DNA from: MGR-bin208 sp043780275
GTDB taxonomy: Bacteria > Bacteroidota > Bacteroidia > Chitinophagales > Chitinophagaceae
DNA length: 17,480 nt
Direction of reading: 5' to 3'
Assembly (NCBI GenBank): GCA_043780275.1
Contig: JAYWCV010000315.1
Span: 1 to 17,480, forward strand
Shown in pieces: positions 14,914 through 17,480 of this stretch (the first letter of the stretch is position 1; each line of letters starts with the position of its first letter). The notes beneath the pieces are model-generated. The model saw nothing but the letters and a program-made list of their open reading frames with translations, ran no database searches and had not been told where the DNA came from. A program made the translations under genes and the position numbers.

Positions 14914-15001
14914 ACAAAATATCAAATGAATATAAACCTCACTCTTTACTAGGTTTTTCTGGCCCTAAAATATAGTTCAAATCAGTCATACCATAAAACT
15001 C

Positions 15002-15193
15002 TTATGGCAAGTCCTTTATCCTTGTTTCTGCTGTTAAAAAATCTTCATCAAATTTTTTAACCAAGGAATTTTCGTCAACACCATTTTTTGTAATTTTAGC
15101 AACGATTGAATTTATGAATGCTTCTTGTTTTGCAAATGTCAATAAGTCTAAAATTGCATTATTAAAACCATTATCAGTCATTTTATAATTCAT
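15002..15193 (-). CDS. Small protein of unknown function, probably cut short by a stop codon
   Basis: A 63-residue frame from the ATG at 15191-15193 (MNYKMTDNGFNNAILDLLTF and on to RIKDLP), hydrophilic and likely helical, with no signal peptide or known motif. A second ATG at codon 5 is also possible. Translation past the TAA at 15002-15004 stays open in the same frame for 20 more sense codons (EFYGMTDLNYILGPEKPSKE), ending with TGA at 14939-14941. The continuation reads naturally, so the full gene may have been about 84 residues, with TAA replacing TTA, CAA or a similar codon. Alternatively the tail is chance. I do not recognise the family. The AT-rich gap at 15194-15380 separates it from metX, which is transcribed divergently. 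Confidence 0.5.
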   Translation of the reverse strand: MNYKMTDNGFNNAILDLLTFAKQEAFINSIVAKITKNGVDENSLVKKFDEDFLTAETRIKDLP

Positions 15194-15313
15194 CCTATTT
15201 ATTTAGAAAAGTTTGAAAAACAGATATGGATATTTGATTACTTCAAATTTTACTGTTTCTTGTTTTCAATAATTTAATTTTATTGTTTTCAAATTAAATT
15301 GTAATCGCTACGT

Positions 15314-15359
15314 GGTTTAAACATCCCAAATCAGGTTTAAAAATTTCAACTTATTTTTG
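15314..15359 (+). promoter_or_regulatory. Candidate metX promoter with a pair of GGTTTAAA repeats
   Basis: TATTTTTG (15352-15359) fits the Bacteroidota -7 consensus TAnnTTTG and ends 21 nt before the metX ATG at 15381. It overlaps the alternative TTG start at 15357, arguing against that start. Upstream, GGTTTAAA occurs twice in direct orientation, at 15314-15321 and 15334-15341, spaced by 20 bp, about two helical turns. The first is part of the palindrome GTTTAAAC. This could be a regulator site; no regulator is known from the sequence. No clear -33 TTTG is seen. Confidence 0.4.
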
Positions 15360-15380
15360 CGGCCATTCATTTATTTATTT

Positions 15381-16406
15381 ATGCGCAAGGAGTTTATCAT
15401 ACATGAACCATTTCAATTGGAAAATGGACAGACTTTACCCGGATTGACTATCGCCTATCATAGCTATGGTACTCTCAATCAACAAAAAGATAATGTGGTC
15501 TGGGTATGCCATGCACTTACAGCTAACAGTGATGTGTTCAGTTGGTGGCCAGGTTTGGTGGGTGATCACTGTATCATCAATCCCGATGAACATTTTATTG
15601 TTTGTGTCAATATTATCGGTAGTTGTTATGGCAGTAGTGGTCCGCTTAGCATCAATGCGGATACACAAAAACCTTTTTACTCAGACTTTCCATTGGTTAC
15701 CATCCGCGATATCGTGCATACAAATATGCTGTTGCGTAAAGAATTGGGCATCGAAAAAATAAAACTGCTCATGGGTGGCAGCATGGGTGGTTACCAGGTT
15801 TTGGAATGGGCCATCATGGAGCCATCGGTTATTCAAAATTGTTTTGTAATTACTACATCAGCCTCTGAAAGTGCCTGGGGTATTGCTATTCATGCAACCC
15901 AACGTTTAGCGTTGGAAGCAGATGCCAGTCTGAGAGACGAGTCCATATCGGCTGGAGCAAACGGCATAAAAGCTGCCCGTGGAATTGGTATGCTGTCTTA
16001 CCGCAACTATCATACTTTTTCTATGAAGCAGACAGATCCTGATTTTACAAAAATCGATAATTTCAAAGCTGCATCTTATATCAATTACCAGGGAAATAAA
16101 CTGGCCGAGCGGTTTAATGCACAAAGCTACTGGCTGCTTACAAAAACGATGGACAGTCATAATATTGCCCGCAACCGGTTTGCAAGTCTGCAAGAAGCAT
16201 TGAACAGTATTCAACAACCAACCCTGATCATTGGCATCGAAGGTGACATTCTTTGTCCACTGCCCGAACAGGAATTTCTGGCTAAATATATTTCCAATTC
16301 GAGTCTCGAAATCATCCAATCCGATTACGGACACGACGGATTTTTGATTGAAGCGACAGCCATATCAGCTATTCTAAAAAAATGGATGGAAGAAAAAAAT
16401 ATCTAA
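15381..16406 (+). CDS. metX: Homoserine O-acetyltransferase
   Basis: A 341-residue alpha/beta-hydrolase-fold enzyme. MetX transfers acetyl from acetyl-CoA to L-homoserine, the first committed step of methionine synthesis in this branch, in the cytoplasm. The full catalytic set is visible: nucleophile Ser134 in GGSMGGYQVLEW, Asp289 in GIEGDILCPLPEQ, and His318 in YGHDGFL. Other family marks are HALTANSDV (about 44-52), NIIGSCYGSSGP (oxyanion and loop region) and the ARGIGMLSYR stretch. I place the start at the ATG at 15381 (MRKEFIIHEPFQL) rather than the TTG at 15357, because the latter would overlap the probable -7 box. Length is usual for MetX. Whether the acyl donor is acetyl- or succinyl-CoA cannot be settled from motifs alone. 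The gene converges with the sulfhydrylase-type gene and the two overlap by 4 nt at their stop codons. Confidence 0.94.
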   Translation: MRKEFIIHEPFQLENGQTLPGLTIAYHSYGTLNQQKDNVVWVCHALTANSDVFSWWPGLVGDHCIINPDEHFIVCVNIIGSCYGSSGPLSINADTQKPFYSDFPLVTIRDIVHTNMLLRKELGIEKIKLLMGGSMGGYQVLEWAIMEPSVIQNCFVITTSASESAWGIAIHATQRLALEADASLRDESISAGANGIKAARGIGMLSYRNYHTFSMKQTDPDFTKIDNFKAASYINYQGNKLAERFNAQSYWLLTKTMDSHNIARNRFASLQEALNSIQQPTLIIGIEGDILCPLPEQEFLAKYISNSSLEIIQSDYGHDGFLIEATAISAILKKWMEEKNI

Positions 16407-17480
16407 ACTGCTTCCAGAGCCTGCAGAATATCCTGCAAAATATCTTCCCGATGTTCGAGACCTACTGAAATACGTATCAGTCCCGGACCAATACCTACCG
16501 CCTGTCTTTCTTCTTCAGTCAGTTTTGCATGGGTGGTACTTGCCGGATGCGAAGCGATGCTGCGGGTATCACCGAGGTTGGCCGTCATGGAAAGCATGGT
16601 TAATTTATTTAAAAATAGTTTACCGGCAGCCAAACCTCCTTTCAGGTCGAAACAAAAAATGCCTCCGCCGCTTTTCATTTGTTTTTTGGCAATTTCAAAT
16701 TGCGGATGAGATGCAAGGAAAGGATATTTCAACCTCTGAATTTTTTCATTTGTTGTTAATTGGTCCACGATCCAAGCTGCATTGGTAGTATGTCTTTCCA
16801 TACGCACATCCAGTGTTTCCAAACTTTTGCTCAATACCCATGCATTGAAGGCCGATAAAGCTGGTCCGGTATTTCTGCAGAACAGGTAAATTTCCTGGAT
16901 CAATTCTTTTTTACCCACGATGACACCACCCAAAACCCGACCTTGTCCATCCAGCCATTTGGTGGCACTGTGCATTACCAGGTCGGCACCCAGTGCAATG
17001 GGCTGTTGGCCAATCGGTGTTGCAAAACAATTGTCCACATTCAAGATGATATGATGTTGTTTCGTTAAATCTGCTAATGCTTTTATATCCAGAATATCCA
17101 AACCGGGATTGGTAGGCGATTCAATAAAAATCATTTTTGTATTGGGGCGAATTTGTTTTTTCCATTCTTCGATGCCGGCCGATGCATCTACATAACTGTG
17201 TTCGATACCATATTTCGGCAGGTATTTGGTAATGATATTATGGGTGCTGCCAAAGAGTGAACGGCATGCCAGTAAATGGTCACCGCTTTTAAGTAAAGCC
17301 ATAAAAGAACCAAACACCGCAGCCATGCCAGATGCAGTGGCATAGCCGGCTTCGGCTCCTTCCAATGCACACATTTTATCTGTAAACTCCTGTACGTTGG
17401 GATTGCTGAAGCGGCTGTAAATATTGTCTTCACTTTCATCGGCAAAAGCGGCCCGCATTTCTTCGGCATTGTCAAAACAA
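16403..17480 (-). CDS. PLP-dependent trans-sulfuration enzyme (O-acyl-homoserine sulfhydrylase type), 5' end outside the window
   Basis: A Cys/Met metabolism PLP-dependent enzyme that joins a sulfur source to an activated homoserine, giving homocysteine or cystathionine. Coding continues to the window edge (upstream residues read CFDNAEEM before RAAFADE), so the first 30 or so residues are missing. Family signatures are YSRFSNPNVQEF, the cofactor-stacking region TASGMAAVFGSF, FIESPTNPGLDILDI, NVDNCFATP (the PLP-nitrogen Asp) and VMHSATKWLDGQGRVLGG. The last carries the PLP-binding lysine, codon at 16958-16960. The C-terminal SIASHPASTTHAKL and IRISVGLEH are typical. This looks closest to MetZ (O-succinylhomoserine sulfhydrylase-like) proteins. 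Next to metX the natural substrate is probably O-acetylhomoserine, so MetZ versus MetY versus cystathionine gamma-synthase stays open. Its TAG stop overlaps the metX TAA in opposite orientation. Confidence 0.9.
   Translation of the reverse strand, partial: CFDNAEEMRAAFADESEDNIYSRFSNPNVQEFTDKMCALEGAEAGYATASGMAAVFGSFMALLKSGDHLLACRSLFGSTHNIITKYLPKYGIEHSYVDASAGIEEWKKQIRPNTKMIFIESPTNPGLDILDIKALADLTKQHHIILNVDNCFATPIGQQPIALGADLVMHSATKWLDGQGRVLGGVIVGKKELIQEIYLFCRNTGPALSAFNAWVLSKSLETLDVRMERHTTNAAWIVDQLTTNEKIQRLKYPFLASHPQFEIAKKQMKSGGGIFCFDLKGGLAAGKLFLNKLTMLSMTANLGDTRSIASHPASTTHAKLTEEERQAVGIGPGLIRISVGLEHREDILQDILQALEAV

Noticed and set aside
11369..15193. TAA recoding as a sense codon, because three in-frame TAA codons interrupt plausible sequences
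   Set aside because: Intact genes in the window, such as the tricorn-like peptidase, lpxD and metX, end normally with TAA, and only small decaying genes show internal TAA. Ordinary pseudogene decay is simpler.
15194..15380. SAM riboswitch upstream of metX
   Set aside because: None of the conserved SAM-I core stretches are present and no SAM-II-like pseudoknot pattern was found; the region is AT-rich without strong stems.
15906..16334. Minus-strand frame of 142 codons
   Set aside because: Shadow of metX, which has all catalytic residues in the sense frame.

Overview
The window looks like a chromosomal segment of a Bacteroidota bacterium, most likely near the Chitinophagaceae/Sphingobacteriia (inference). 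Supporting signs are low to moderate GC, signal peptides ending in FAQ/SSQ-like sites, few Shine-Dalgarno sequences, TAnnTTTG-type -7 boxes, and the families present: a tricorn-like peptidase, GH92, LpxD, SIMPL, and a RAYT-type transposase with REP-like hairpins. Most genes are ordinary cell-envelope and metabolic genes. The gaps between them are full of genetic debris: solo repeats, broken genes and one gene fossil.

Layout. 1-3327: an upstream gene's terminator, then a large secreted tricorn-like S41 peptidase. 3328-3642: a repeat-rich gap with a strong hairpin, a cluster of GAAACCCCGAT-core repeats and a solo REP-like hairpin. 3643-5430 (minus): an unrecognised exported protein and an LpxD-type acyltransferase. 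5533-8436: a secreted GH92 alpha-mannosidase with C-terminal accessory domains. 8454-11096 (minus): a SAM methyltransferase, a GNAT acetyltransferase and an MddA-like methanethiol S-methyltransferase. Between the first two lies a frameshifted fossil of the end of a phage-tail-tube (gp19-family) gene. 11369-12192: a DinB-family relic with in-frame stops, then an intact stand-alone gp19-family tube gene that may carry an N-terminal membrane helix. 12221-13554 (minus): a pentapeptide-repeat protein and a SIMPL-domain protein, probably one operon. 13679-14013: a deleted RAYT transposase bounded by two inverted REP-like hairpins. 14065-15193 (minus): a methyltransferase and a small gene apparently cut by a stop codon. 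15381-17480: metX and a converging, overlapping trans-sulfuration enzyme gene that runs off the window.

Functional links. MetX makes O-acetylhomoserine and the adjacent PLP enzyme probably uses it, so the right end is a methionine/transsulfuration module. MddA methylates methanethiol, a methionine breakdown product, but it lies about 4 kb away and no shared control is visible. The tricorn-like peptidase, GH92, LpxD and SIMPL proteins all act in or on the envelope. I do not see a complete new multi-gene system. The most interesting signals are the REP/RAYT hairpin family with solo copies across the window, and the paired intact and fossil tube-protein genes without any other contractile-injection genes.
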